From Dolomedes plantarius (taxonomy: Eukaryota > Arthropoda > Arachnida > Araneae > Dolomedidae): a DNA stretch of 64,000 bases. The notes beneath the pieces are model-generated. The model was given only the letters and a program-made list of their open reading frames with translations. It was not told the DNA's origin and did no database searches. The first letter of the stretch is position 1. The number at the start of each line of letters is the position of its first letter. The stretch covers positions 209,633,730-209,697,729 of the forward strand of contig OU015495.1 in assembly GCA_907164885.2 (NCBI GenBank), in the 5' to 3' direction. Positions 1-12,397 of this stretch are shown here, one piece after another. The position numbers were made by a program, and so were the translations under genes.

Positions 1-1686
1 CAAGTCTACGGAAACAAGTTACACGGAATACAAACGACGCTCAACTAAACAACGGTGGGGGCAGATGGTCAACACCTGCCGATACGCAGGTGCATAGTTT
101 TGTTTCGCCAGTGTTGTCAGATCGGCCGTTCTGACTTCATTCACCGAACTTTATTGTCAGAGGTTGTATTATTCCTTTTTATTTCCTATTTCACATTCAA
201 CAAGTCGCATTTTGAAGTATGTTGTATGGTCTTTATGCTAGGCATGTCTTTTTAAACCGCTGAGAACCCTTTTACTTGGTTTGATATCTTCCTATAATGA
301 AAGGCCAATTCCATCTGAGAATTCAAAGAATTGTACATATTTCCCGAAATTATTGCATCTTGGCGTATCTTTTCTCTGTCCGAAAAAAATTGTGTTGTAC
401 CTTCTTTGGTAATTTCCCAAAAAGTATGATAAAAAAATCCATCCCTTTATAGCTGCTTCTCAAATAAATTTTTCTTCTTACTTTCAATGACATCTCTACA
501 TTTTCAGACCTATGATTTTCTATTGTTTACACTTTAGTAGAATAGCGTCCATACGGTATGCAATAAGATAATGAAAAACTTAACAATTGCAAGCAGAGCA
601 AGTACAGTACCAACTTTTATTTTTAGAAGTAACAAAAAAAAAACTTTATGTATAACACAGCAACTTTTTCGTTCTCCTAATTTATTTTCGGCCACAGACT
701 GGATAGCGTTGATAAATAAAAAAAAATACTCAAAGGAAAATGTAGCAACGTATATAGAATTCACTGAGAACTTTTTTTTTTGATATCTCAGGAAATGGTA
801 TTTGACTACATTGGAATTTTCCCCGAGTATCAAGAAAAAAGTATTTACATCAAAAGTAAGGTTTTAGATTCGAGATTAGGGGATTTTTATCCGGGAAAAA
901 AGATAAATTATGTTTTTTTTTCTCATTTTTCTCTTCAAAATGAGATTTTGATAACACAAGAAAATTCATTTTTTTTACATGTGTATGAACTTCAGCGGTA
1001 AATGAGGTTTTCTGAAACATGGTTTTAGATTTTTTTTTTCAGAAATAAATGCTTTTTAAATGAGAAAAGGCAGAGGTCAGGTAATTTAACTCTGGGATTT
1101 TATCTTATTGTAAAAGCTTATGGTTTTTAAATCTCTCATTGAAAAATTTTTTTATGTATTATATAATAGAAATCTGGTCGAACGTAAATTTTGATGGCAA
1201 TATTAATAAAACAGTAACTGAACGTAATTTAAAAAAAAATGCGATTGTATTTCTTTCAGAGTTATTTATAAGTAAAACACAATTTATGCTAGGTATTCAA
1301 TTTACAGAATTGTTATTTTTTCATTTAGTAAAGAATCTTATTGTAAGACTATTTCTGTATTCATTTTGTGATGCAAGAATATAAGAATTACACTATTAGT
1401 CAATTTTATACAAACCAGCCGCTGCGCGACCAGGATGGTCGCTTTTAGTTTTATATTTTCATTTGTTAAACAACTCAACTGAAAGTAACATATGTAAAGA
1501 ACGTTACCATTACCTGCCATCATAAATATAAGCTGTTAAGGGGTTGTGGGAGCTCAGCCAAAAAATTTATAATCATTGATAAATTCACTATAAGGCTGAT
1601 TCTAAAACATCGTCATTAAAAAATGTGAATTTCCATTACTTCAGAATAGAGTTAAAGATAAGACTGAGAAACCCAACACCATTGAT
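1..1686. other. AT-rich stretch, no gene recognised
   Basis: Only short, low-complexity open frames are present. The first 150 bases are less AT-rich than the rest and could be the tail of an element lying outside the window, but I see no motif that identifies it. Long A and T runs dominate from 400 to 1300. Confidence 0.6.
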
Positions 1687-2392
1687 TTTATTATTTACAC
1701 CCCTCTCTGTATGTACAATTTTTCAAAATTAATATATCTACACTTTATCATTACATCAAGTAAGAAATGTTGGGGAAAATTTTTTTCACTTAAAAAATGG
1801 AGTAAAAATTCAGCAAGTACTAAATATAGTGTGGATTATATCACCCTCTGTATGTACTATTGCTCACAATTCAGATATCTCCACTTAATCATATCAAGTA
1901 ATAAATTGTTGAGAAAATTTCTTCCCTTATAAAATGGAGTAAAAATTTAGCAAGTGCTAAAATATAGTGTGGATTACATCACTTTCTGTATGTATTGTTT
2001 ATCACGATTCAGAAAGCTCCACTTAATCATATCAAATAATAAATTGTTGGGAAAATTTCTTCACTTATAAAATGGAGTAAAAATTCAGCAAGCACTAAAA
2101 TATAGTGTGGATTATATCACTCTCTGTATGTACTATTGTTCACAATTCAGATATCTCCACTTAATCATATCAAGTAATAAATTGTTGAGAAAATTTCTTC
2201 CCTTATAAAATGGAGTAAAAATTTAGCAAGTGCTAAAATATAGTGTGGATTACATCACTTTCTGTATGTATTGTTTTTCACGATTCAGAAAGCTCCACTT
2301 AATCATATCAAATAATAAATTGTTGGTAAAATTTCTTCACTTATAAAATGGAGTAAAAATTCAGCAAGTGCTAAAAGATAGTGTGGACTACA
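1687..2392. repeat. Tandem array, about 138-bp unit, five copies
   Basis: The marker aaaatggagt occurs at 1794, 1931, 2069, 2207 and 2345, giving spacings of 137, 138, 138 and 138. The units alternate between two subtypes: one reads ctgtatgtactattg..cacaattcagatatct, the other ctgtatgtattgttt..cacgattcagaaagct. The array therefore has a dimeric higher-order period of about 276 bp. The first unit is the most diverged. This looks like a small satellite block; no open reading frame is conserved between units. Confidence 0.9.
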
Positions 2393-3238
2393 GCTATGAT
2401 ATTCATAAAACTTCTTGATATACACAGTTGGGTATTTCAGAAGTAGGAGATATTACAGTGACAAAATCAATAGAACGGACTCTGGATAAACCTATATATA
2501 CAACTGCCCATGACTAAGCACTGGATTTGATAGGTCCGGACATATTTTGTCAAACCATCAGCGGTTGTAACAAATGTCGCCGCTGCACACACGCGGTTTT
2601 AAATTGCGGACGCCCGCTAATATTTACATCCGGTAGTTGCAGCCGTTGCCATTCTGAGTGTAGAAATATCGTCGATTTTTGCGCCGCATAAATTTCTTAC
2701 GCGTTTTATATGTATAGATAGTTTTAAACAGTTCCTTTTGCACCAAAATTATTTTTAAATATTAAAATGTTTTTATATCATTTATTTTTAGGGAAAATAA
2801 TGTTTCAGTGTATATGAAAAATTCCGTAAAAGGGAGGGTTATATTTTCGCTATTGATACACAGTATTTAATACTTTCTTACCTTTTTTTTTAACATGTTA
2901 ATTTATGAAAAAGTAAGAACATATTGACATCCTATATTTAACCCCATCGCAATTTTCAATTGAAAATAAAGAAATAAAATGCTTTACTAAGGATTTTAAC
3001 AGTGCATAATTTGACGTTTTCTCTAATACCCTCAAACCCATATGTATGGTCTGATTAGATGTCTAGTAGCGTAAGGTTGGTTGGTTCAATCTCAAGCGCT
3101 GTGGTCGCCTTTTGCGATATGAAGGCTAATTACACTGGGACCTACAGTTTAATGTCGATTTGGGCTACAGTAGCCCATACCTGCAACCAGAGTCTGGAAT
3201 CCACAGACTGGTAGAGTCTGTACCAATTGCCAGAGACA
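2393..3238. other. No gene; small CpG-containing patch
   Basis: Bases 2545-2695 are clearly richer in G, C and CpG than the surroundings, but all frames are interrupted. Bases 3050-3240 are moderately GC-rich and repeat-like (agtctgg and agactgg motifs), unidentified. Confidence 0.4.
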
Positions 3239-3428
3239 AAGGGCCTGTTCACATAGGAGTCTGTTGCGTTGCGTTAAGGAAAAGATGACGTTGAGACTAA
3301 AATAAACCAATCATAGGCCTCCAAACGATTAGCAATGAAATTTTTAACGCCTATGATTGGTTTATTTTCGTCTCAACGTCATCTTTTCCTTAACGCTACG
3401 CAACGGACTCCTATGTGAACAGGCCCTT
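3239..3428. mobile_element. Palindromic MITE, copy 1
   Basis: The two ends are long inverted repeats: aagggcctgttcacatagga at the left and its reverse complement at 3409-3428. The arms continue inward through the Tgacgttgaga and caaccaatcatagg blocks, so most of the 190 bp can fold into one hairpin. There is no coding capacity. A second copy lies at 35369-35548. The superfamily is unresolved: copy 2 may be flanked by TA, but copy 1 shows no clear target duplication. Confidence 0.85.
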
Positions 3429-5365
3429 AGCAATTAAGCAATCTTCCGGAATATTGTGAACAATATTCGCACTTTAAAATTCAATCGACTCTAATACTTT
3501 TTACCCAATGTTTGATACTAGGGGAGTTTCCAGTAAATGTACGCATAAATATCACACTTTCACTAGTTAACTAAAATTGAAAAACGTACGCTTCATTATT
3601 TAAATCTTTTCGTTAAATTAAACTTTTCTGTCTGCCTCGTAAATCTTTAATGCAATTCTTTTTTAAAACTTATTTAAATTTCCTCAAAAATCTGAAAAAA
3701 GTATGGGTGAAGAAAAAAGTATCAGCCTTTGTAACGGAAAAATATCAAATTTATTGTTTTGACAATTATTAATAATCCAATAATCAGCTATAAGCAGTGC
3801 AGAATAGTTTTTAAAAACGGTTAACTAATATTGAATTATTACAGGTAGAAACAAAATGAGTTCATTAAATTAATAAATATCTATTTTTTCATTTAACTAC
3901 TATGAATAACTGTCGTTTGGAATACGACATCTGTTAAATCACGTTGTGATTAAATTAAAACATAATACTTTGTTTGAATAATAAATTGATATAAAATATT
4001 ACTGAAATTGAAAAAGATTATTTTATTAATACTAGTATAGATTTATTCTGCATTTTCTCATAAAACTGATTGTATATAAAAAAGGATTTCAAAATATTTA
4101 AATTAAGGAGAAAGTATTCTAACTCCTCACCAAATTACTAAATTAGGCTTCACTGTTCTAACATATCAAACAACCATAAGAAGATCGACGAAACATCTTA
4201 ATTTCTTTTGAGCTATTCGTGTTGCGGTAAACAATTCCCTTGTGATAGTAGACCGAAAACGAATGTGTTTTTGTTTTAAAGAATGTTTAGCATGATAAAT
4301 TAGTTTTATGAATAGTTACGAGAAAGAAATTTTTAGTCATTGCTGGAATGCAATTTAAAATTTTTAAATCAACACATACTTGAAAAATATGAGTTTCTCC
4401 CTTTGTTAATAAGTAATAAAACACTCAAATATATGTATATATCTTTATTAAAGTAATATTGATGTAAAAACTTTAGTATTTTAAAATCATTATTTCGCGC
4501 GTATCGAGGGGATAAATATAAATTAAGTAAGCATTGGAAGTATTTTTCAGTCATCAAGTCTAATCCTGCAGGTATATACTAACTAGAAATATCCATGTTT
4601 TCATGTATATTTTAAGTTTGAAATTATACATTGCCAGTTAAAAATATTTCAAAGATAAAACCTTAAAATATTTTATATCATATTAGTTATCATAAGTGAA
4701 ACTTCATTAAAAATCAAAATTTTTCTTAGAAACAGAGATTTTTTTCAATAAAAGTCTGCATATTTTAGTGAATTTTGGATGTGTAGATTTAGATGAAAGT
4801 ATTAAAGACGTTAGAGAAAGTAAAAAGAAATTTTAAAAGTAATAAAAGAAATTTTCCTTTCACGTTCTTGAATTCGGCGAATTCAATGTTTCACTTACAT
4901 TTAAATCCGTATTTTTCAAGGGAAATATATGGTAACGAAGCTTTATGCAGAAAAATATATCAGAATAAAATTCCTAAGAGTTTCTTCATTTGTAAATTTT
5001 ATTGAGTATCGATGCATATTATCTGTTTGATCTCAAATAGAAACTAAAATTTCTTTTAATCCACAAAAATATGTTTGCATACAACTTTATTTCTCTAAAT
5101 TCGCATGTATACTTTAACTGCGAAAGCATTTTTGTTTTAGCTAAATATTGATAAAGCTCACATAATTTCTGATATCAGCTATTTAAGAAATAATTTCGTA
5201 ATGTTCACTGGATGGGAAATAGCATATAACGATGGTTTTCAAATTTTACTCATAGTGCATGGTCAGACTTTAATTAATTCCTAGCATTTTAACACTAATA
5301 AATTTTGTGAATGTTAAAATTGTATCAATATGTCTTCCGCAGTATTAAATAATAATAATAAAGTT
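3429..5365. other. AT-rich stretch, nothing recognised
   Basis: No element ends, coding frames or tandem structure could be identified here. Confidence 0.55.
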
Positions 5366-5835
5366 GAATTCACTGTGATATTCTATCTTTAATAACTTGA
5401 AATATGAACACAGAATATCATATGTAATATTATTTTATTCCTTTAAACGCTTTAACGCCTCCATATATTATTGTATTATTTTATAAACTACAAATATTGG
5501 CAGTCTTTATCCTCTCTTATGAGTTTTTACTTTCATTAGGGTGTGCAATATGTAACTTTTCACTGAGTGGATTGTTTTAATGCAAAAACGTTCTTTTAGA
5601 ATTCATTGTGATATTTTTTCTTTAATAACTTAAAATATGCACACAAAATATATCATATGTAATATTATTTTATACTTTTCATTAAACGTTTTTATGCCTC
5701 CATATATTATTGCATTATTTTATAATCTACAAATATAGGCAGTCTTTATCCTCTCTTATGAGTTTTTAATTTCATTAGGGTGTGCAATATGTAACTACTC
5801 ACTGAGCGAAATGTTTTAATGCAAAAATGTTCTCA
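5366..5835. repeat. Tandem duplication, 233-bp unit
   Basis: Two adjacent diverged copies start with gaattcactgtgatatt at 5366 and gaattcattgtgatattt at 5599. Shared landmarks are the catatgtaatattatttta block, cctccatatattattg, and cagtctttatcctctcttat. Small indels separate the copies. No coding capacity. Confidence 0.85.
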
Positions 5836-6639
5836 ACATGTAAAAGAAATCAACTTTCTCGAGCAATGCGCCAGCTCCTATGCGTAGAAGCTTATTAATG
5901 AATGCACTGGGTGACTGATTTGCAAGATGCAATAGTAAATTTTTAGATCTCAATAGCTATCGTGAAACATTTATACTTAGAAATATTAACTATTATTTGT
6001 AGAAAGTACGTAATGGGTATATATATTTTATAAATTATCTGACAACTTCAATTTTTAAGCTCACTAATGTGTGATTAAATAATTTTCTACATTTATTTTA
6101 TAAAAATAATTAACGATTTTCCATGATATTATCTTCATATTATATATGCTGTCTATAGAAACGAATCTTTACCAGTGTTTTACACCTCTTTTAGCACGAA
6201 GATTTACAGCGCGTTTCGATGATCAAAGACAAATATCTAAATTATTTATTAATTTAAAGTGTATAATTCATATGTAATAGACGTGGGACTTTAAGACTAA
6301 TGAACGACTAGTGATGTAAAGTAATACTCCGTTCGTTAACACACTTTCTGAGTTACATAAGCGTATATCTTAATATAAGTTCACAGAAGTGACCAGATTT
6401 ACAATCATGTCATTGTTTTCAATAGAAATTTTTAAATGTTATATGAGATAATTTAATTGAATAAATCTCTCTGGTAGATACACAATTATTACACGTAAAT
6501 TATATGCTATTAATGTAAAGATAGTTGTCGTTAGTGGTCTGCGAGTTTATGTATCATACATTTAAAACGGTGTAGTTTAGTGAAAAGTCAGTGCACCTTA
6601 CAGACCCAAAGGTGTTATAATTATACACACATAGCGGCA
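5836..6639. other. AT-rich stretch, nothing recognised
   Basis: No gene or repeat structure is visible. Confidence 0.5.
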
Positions 6640-6984
6640 TACACACATAGTTTATTATGACCACCTCGCACTTTTATGCAAATGAGCTATAGCGTCACAG
6701 TGTTGCCGCTAGAGGGCGAGATATCTATAAATTCGAAATGCAGGACAAGTAAACCATCAATTCACAGTGTTGCTTGAGAAGATATGGGTAAAAAAAACTT
6801 GATTTAACTGAGTTTGAACGCGGAATGATTGTAGGCTCTCGAAGCCTCGAAACCAGTATCAACAAAAAAGAGTGGAGAAACTGAGAGTGGACTGCCAAGA
6901 GAGAGTAGTCCACTCACCAACAGAGAGTGGACTACCAAGCAGAAAACCGGGTCTCAACGTCGGGCTTGGGGTCGTCACAGGCTA

Positions 6985-7347
6985 ATGAATGCTGTATCTG
7001 AAAGGAGACTTGTCAGAGTTTTCCAGTCCAACAGAAGAGCGGGGAATCTTAATCAAGGAGCAACTGCGAACGTCTCTGAACGAATTGTTCGCCGCAAATT
7101 ACACCGTATAGGCTATGGAAGCCGACGACCTGTTCGAAAGCCTCTACTGTCTGCCTCGAACAAGAGAAGACGTCTCCAGTTCGCAAAGGAGCCCGAGGAT
7201 TGGACAGTAGATGAATGGGAAAGGGTCACGTGGTCCGATGAATCGCGTTTTCATTTACACCATGCAGATGGCAATTGTGCGAATATGGAGGAAACGGCAC
7301 GAAAGCGTGGACTCCAGCTGCATTGCCACAATACTTCAAGCTGGTGA
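6985..7347 (+). pseudogene. Tc1-like transposase, N-terminal and central part
   Basis: This 120-residue frame has the arginine-rich DNA-binding region typical of Tc1 transposases (SERIVRRKLHRIGYGSRRP) followed by the start of the catalytic domain with WERVTWSDESRF, which holds the first catalytic Asp. The frame then shifts around residue 95, and the following sequence is no longer transposase-like. The true start probably lay upstream, where 6780-6980 contains degraded helix-turn-helix coding sequence. The remainder of the protein continues at 7388. Identification as Tc1/IS630 superfamily is secure; activity is excluded by the frameshift and the catalytic substitutions downstream. Confidence 0.85.
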
Positions 7348-7387
7348 ATGCAATATTATGGTTTGGGGGATGTTTTCTTGACATTGT

Positions 7388-7816
7388 ATGGGTCCTTTGA
7401 TCCCAGGGAAACAACGTCTAAATGCCGAATGGTATTTAAGTGTTATTACAGATCAAGTACATCCTGTTTTGTTAATGGTGTACTTTTCTGTGTATGAATA
7501 CGTCCAGCAGGGCAATTCTCCCTGTCATAAAGCTGACATAGTCCTCAGACGGTTCGAAGACCTTGACGGAGAATTTACCTTGCTTCGTCGGCATTCAAAA
7601 TCGCTTTATCTCAATCCAATTGAGAATTTGAGGGATGAGATCGAGCGGGCCATCAGGCAGCTGGATCCAGTACTATCAAATCCTAAGAAATTGGACAGTG
7701 CAGTTCATTGGATATGGTCTCAATTTCCTCATACCACCTACCAATATCTCATACAATCCATGTCAAGAAGAATTCATATAGTATTAAGGGCAAAAGGTGG
7801 TCCAACATTGTGTTGA
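7388..7816 (+). pseudogene. Tc1-like transposase, C-terminal part with lost catalytic Asp
   Basis: This segment continues the Tc1 catalytic domain. The second catalytic motif reads QQGNSPCHKA where the family has QQDN, so the second Asp is Gly. The third motif reads SLYLNPIENLRDE where the family has SPDLNPIE, so the third Asp is Tyr. Two of three catalytic residues are therefore gone in addition to the frameshift upstream. The segment ends in RAKGGPTLC, close to the 3' terminal repeat, as in related Tc1 elements. Confidence 0.88.
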
Positions 7817-7849
7817 GGGGGTGGTCATAATTTGGCCATTCAGTGTATA

Positions 7850-8145
7850 CTAAATTAACATATTTTTCTTTTTGTTCTTACCCGATAATTTTCTCCTCAT
7901 GTTATATTCTCGATTCTTATAAATTTGAAGTCATAAATTTCGATGGTTTTAACACTCTATATTCTCAGGCTTAAATCAGGTTTTAGTTTAAATTTTTATC
8001 CAGCTCTAAACTTATTTGGGGTATATATTTTACAGAACAGCTAAATTCTAGAAGAATTAACATTACTTATAAGGATCTGTATTTGTACTCTTCTAAACGT
8101 ATTGAAAATGGCATTTAAGTCATGTCCTTACAGTCCTTCAATGTC
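7850..8145. other. Spacer, nothing recognised
   Basis: AT-rich sequence between a Tc1 element and a hAT MITE. Confidence 0.5.
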
Positions 8146-8153
8146 CTCTACAC

Positions 8154-8771
8154 CAGGGGTTCTCAACCTTTCAGGCTCTGTGCCCCCTTTGAACACTGAT
8201 GTGAGGCCACGCCTCCCCCACCACCACCACTACCATATGTGGCCAATACAAATAGTGCAATCGGAATTTGAAACTGAAGCTTGTTATTAAATAAAAATAT
8301 AGACTAGATAATTTCGTATACAAAATTTAATATTATTATATGTATCCTAATTTGGAACATATTATTATTAGAACATATGAAATCAAAGAATTAAATACAC
8401 ATCAAATATATTTGAGGTAATCGAGGATCTAGGTGAGGTTGTCATGTAATACCAGTCACTTTCACAACATTAATGAGAGGGCTAGCACTGTTTCTCCTTG
8501 ACAAGTTTTTGAATATTGCGTAGTAACTGTGACAATGCATACCTCAGGTGACTTTCAACGCCCAGACGTACGACAATTATCGTGTTTTTACAATTACGAC
8601 AGTTATGGTCTTCCTATGTCGAAAATACGTTATGGTTACATTGTCACCGCAAAATATGAGTACAGTAAATTATAGTTAGTTTTACTTTTTATTTTACTTT
8701 TAACTCCCGCCTCCCTTGAAATTCTTCTACGCCCCCCCAGGGGGGCGCGCCCCCCAGGTTGAGAACCGCTG
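8154..8771. mobile_element. hAT-type MITE with 8-bp target duplication
   Basis: The ends are caggggttctcaacc and its near-reverse complement ggttgagaaccgctg. The flanking octamer ctctacac is present on both sides (8146-8153 and 8772-8779), the hallmark of hAT insertion. The ends resemble those of the larger hAT element at 49310-51349. There is no transposase coding sequence, so this is a non-autonomous copy. Confidence 0.92.
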
Positions 8772-8779
8772 CTCTACAC

Positions 8780-9193
8780 TGTTACAAGTAAAATACAGGT
8801 GTACCAATCAGATATCAGACTCAAAATTCCCTCTTATAATTATTTCATGCAAAGAGATAAGAAATGATAAGATATAAAAAAATTGATGATATGTAAGCAT
8901 AGGTTTTTTTTAATCTCAGCTTTCTGAAAATCACGTATTTTACTATAATCATATATAAGGAAGCTTAATGGAAATTCGCAACAATACTGAAAAGTTCATA
9001 ACTGGTTGTCAACATGTGTTTCATTTCCTTGATTAACAGAACACCTCTCGATTCAGCAGATAAATGAAGGGAAAACGATATAGAGACGAGTAAATTATAT
9101 GAAATATTGTTGAAAAGAAATAATTCATGTGTTTATGAGGAAATTTGCTAAAATTTGAATGATTCATGATTACAGTCCTAATTAATCTATATA
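8780..9193. other. AT-rich spacer, nothing recognised
   Basis: No coding frame or element ends. Confidence 0.5.
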
Positions 9194-9777
9194 CCGGGTG
9201 TCCCATAAATAACCGACGATTTGAAAAATCAATTAAAGAAAAACGGAAGGTGATAGAAATGTACGGTTTGCTGCATTCTGCTTTGGTAACCAGGGAATTT
9301 TTTCTCACCAATTTTCAAAATTAGTTACAAAGTTCGTCAACAGATGGCGTTGCTGACTGCGAAAAACTACAGTCTGAGGACAAAATTCGTAGACGCCCGT
9401 GCAAACATTTCAGTTTGAATGTTCTGACAAGCAGCAGAGATGTATTGTTCCAGTTCATTTATATAGTTTGTGGATTGTGACGTTGCACCTGGTCTTTCAA
9501 GTACCCCCAAAGAAAAAAATCACAAGGTGTCAAATCTGGCGAATAGGGTGGCCAATTCATGCCACTTTGCGCATACTTCTTCCTTTTAAAACATTGTTTT
9601 ATAGTTTTTCCCAGTCAGCAGCGCCATCTGTTGGCGAACTTTGTAACTAATTTTGAAAATTGGTGAGAACAAATTCCCTGGTTGCTTAAGCAGAATGCAG
9701 CAAACTGTACATTTCTATCACCTTCCATTTTTCTTTAATTGATTTTTCAAATCGTGGGTCAGTTTTGGGACACCAGG
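9194..9777 (-). mobile_element. Fold-back mariner derivative with long inverted arms
   Basis: The ends are ccgggtgtcccataaat and, inverted, cctggtgtcccaaaac, each next to TA. The inverted arms extend about 150 bp and include the CTCF-like sequence caacagatggcg (9338-9349) and its counterpart gcgccatctgttgg (9621-9634). The centre retains a scrap of mariner transposase on the minus strand, so this is an internally deleted mariner rather than an unrelated MITE. Confidence 0.85.
9459..9560 (-). pseudogene. Mariner transposase fragment (third catalytic motif)
   Basis: About 33 residues remain. They read NWPPYSPDLTPCDFFLWGYL, the conserved block with the third catalytic Asp of mariner transposases, followed by KDQVQ and a stop. 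It is located in the loop between the long inverted arms of the host element. The rest of the transposase is deleted. Confidence 0.85.
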
Positions 9778-11642
9778 TATATAAAACTTACACACACACC
9801 AAAAAAAAAATTATATTAACTTCAGCATGGCTGCTAGCATGAGCAGATATTTTACAACTTTGTCATTCTTGTTCCTCATTTCCCTCCAACATGAAATATC
9901 AGGGTAAAGAGTTGCCGTTGCAGAAAGAGACGAAGACTCTTTTCTGTGACAATAGTACATGGAAATGGACAAAGGCTTTAAACAGACACTACGTGCTGGT
10001 ATAAAACATTTATTTCTTACATTGACTGAAGCAGGTGAGCATATGAATATATCAAGAGAGTGTATTAGAAATTTAATAAGATTTGTAGCTGATATATGAA
10101 AGCTTAAACAGGGGGCTATAAGATGTAAGTATTTGCCTATTTTTACTTCTAATACGTATTCGAAATACTTTAAATTTTTATGTCATTATTTGCAAGATAT
10201 TCGTGCGATACAATGCCATATTGTTTTTGATTCCCTATTCATGAAAAGTAATTTAGTTCCTTCAAGGTATCATGGGATGATAATCTATAAATCGTAAGAG
10301 AGTATATTTTATCATCCCAAGAACCTTTGGAATTTTGAACTATAAACTCTAGCTTAATAATTAGTTTCCTTCAATATCGGGAAACTAGTTATTAAGCTTT
10401 AAGATATTTATTTTCTCAGATTCTAGCCAAAGCTCAAATATTCCGTTCAGGAACACTCTAAATTTGGAATTCCTGGCTTCATCATTAGTTTCAGGATATA
10501 CATAATTATTAAAAATATTTGTTTATTTGTTACTTAGGTAAAATGAAATTAAATACCTAAGTCGGGTACCTAAAGTGTGGTTGACTTATACATGGTATTG
10601 AAAGTCAGTAGGTTCACAAACCCCATGTTTTAAATTAGATGAAGCAATTCACTCGATCTGAACCTTACTATAGAAAAATCTTCCTTTATTACCACAATAG
10701 AATATTTAGTGTTATTTAAGAAATTCTTACAAATTAGTTTTTTAACAAGAATTAAAAAATCTTATAAGTAAAAGAAAATATTGCAGAACATATTTTGCTT
10801 GAACAAACTAATAATACTCATATAACTTCACTGAAGTCTCAAGTGTGTTAAATGTACGAATAGGTTTCCATGCAACGCAGAGGTTTCCATGACTTACCTC
10901 TTATAACGCTGAAATGCATTTTGCTGCTTTGAAAACCAAAAAAATTATGAACACATAAAATGAGATTAGCATACGGAAGAAGAAAATATTTATCATTCGT
11001 TTTAAAAATTATTTAATGAGACACCAAATCAGAGGGGAACTTATTTACTTTGTTTTACTAAGTTTATTTTAAAATTCCTTTTTATGAAAGAATTCTACAT
11101 CTGATTTCTATTAAAATTTTTTTTAGTACCTTTAAGGTATTTTTGCTTATACATGTATCAAAGGTCTTGGTTTCGTCCCACGCCTCGACAGTTTTTGCAA
11201 AAAAGCATATCTGAACGAACAAAGTAAATTATTACTTACACGATTTCAATTGATATAAACAACTTTTTTCTTTCAGCGAGAGAATTGTAATTGGTGTCAG
11301 AACTCATAGAAATCTCTTGTATCACAAGTAGACGGTACCATTAAACTTTACGCAAATTCAAATTCCTAAAACTCACACAATTTAACTGACTAATCGTCAT
11401 TTGGATTAGAAACTGCGCATAATTGCAACAATCGGTTTACACTTTTGTGAAAGAATCAGTTTCTCATTGCCTTTTTTATTCTCCTTGCTGAAACTTGCTG
11501 CTTACATAAAGCACGATATGCAGCTTATTTAAAGCTTATTCAACATAATCTTGTTTCCTCCAGACGGATGATGAAGAAAAATGAATGAACCGTTATCAAA
11601 GAATTTTCAAAGAATTGCAGCAGGAAAGCAAACTTGAAATTG
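9778..11642. other. AT-rich stretch, nothing recognised
   Basis: No supported gene, tandem repeat or element end. A short direct repeat aggtttccatg occurs at 10862-10895. Confidence 0.5.
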
Positions 11643-11886
11643 AAATTATAAATTTCAAAAATAAAAAACATTGAAAATTATAAATTTCTAAAATAAAAAG
11701 GATTGAAAATTATAAATTTCAAAAATAAAAAACATTGAAAATTATAAATTTTAAAAATAAAAAACATTGAAAATTATAAATTTCAAAAATTAAAAAAAAA
11801 ATTGAAAATTATAAATTTCAAAAATAAAAAACATTGAAAATTATAAATTTCAAAATAAAAAACATTGAAAATTATAAATTTCATTC
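11643..11886. repeat. Minisatellite, about 32-bp unit
   Basis: Nearly eight copies of a unit built from aaaattataaatttc followed by aaaaataaaaaacattg. Unit starts are about 32 bp apart, with small length changes in the A-rich half. Noncoding. Confidence 0.93.
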
Positions 11887-12387
11887 ATCTATATAAAACT
11901 AAACTAGAAAATAATCAATGAAAAGGGTGAACCTGGAATTTCGATGGTATTTGTTCAATATCTGGAGAAATATTTGAAAATGCTACTCTCATATCATCGT
12001 TATTTGGTTATTATAGCAACTAATTTCGAATATCTCTCTCGCACATATAAATAAAAGCGAATAGAAGCAACATAGCCTTGTAAGACTATTTTAACCCTAT
12101 TTAACATTAGCGTACTATTGGAACACATAACAAAATTGAAATAGAAATAAAAAAAGTAAATTTAGAAAGTATGAAGCGTGTTTCTTAATTAAAGGATTCA
12201 CTATGATATAAATTTATATCAGACTGTCCGAGGACCACACCCCCCTTTTTTCACAACCCCTCTCTCGGTGGTCCAAGAGTTTCCGCCCTACTGTCCTAGT
12301 ATAACGAAGCACATTTATGTAATACGCTTTAGACAAAAGCTAAAATAATAAGCAGAGACTGGCTTTAATGAATATTCACGAACCCTA
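11887..12387. other. AT-rich stretch
   Basis: No gene. A short C-rich patch with ggaccac and gtggtcc inverted halves lies at 12232-12276. Confidence 0.45.
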
Positions 12388-12397
12388 TCTATATATA

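Larger units (their letters stand above)
6642..7845 (+). mobile_element. Tc1-like DNA transposon, inactive
   Basis: The element is bounded by TA dinucleotides and by imperfect inverted ends: cacacatag..attatgaccacc at the left, and the reverse complement of cactgaatgg..attatgaccacc at the right. It is about 1.2 kb, the usual Tc1 size. It contains a plus-strand transposase broken into two frames. The 5' untranslated part carries a CTCF-like motif at 6706-6719. Confidence 0.85.

Noticed and set aside
534..1001. Overlapping short frames on both strands
   Set aside because: They are rich in Phe, Lys and Ile as expected from A and T runs, with no domain.
1687..2392. CRISPR array
   Set aside because: The repeats are contiguous 138-bp tandem units without unique spacers, in eukaryotic DNA.
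2545..2695. Host promoter or exon in a CpG-containing patch
   Set aside because: All frames are interrupted and I see no core promoter motif or splice context. It may be an unrecognised repeat.
3050..3240. tRNA-derived SINE
   Set aside because: A ggttcaatct resembling a B box is present, but no matching A box, tail or target duplication could be found.
8102..8290. 62-codon frame with a His run
   Set aside because: It crosses the boundary of the hAT MITE at 8154 and its target duplication, so it is accidental.
11643..11886. CRISPR array or regulatory array
   Set aside because: Contiguous 32-bp minisatellite with no spacers.
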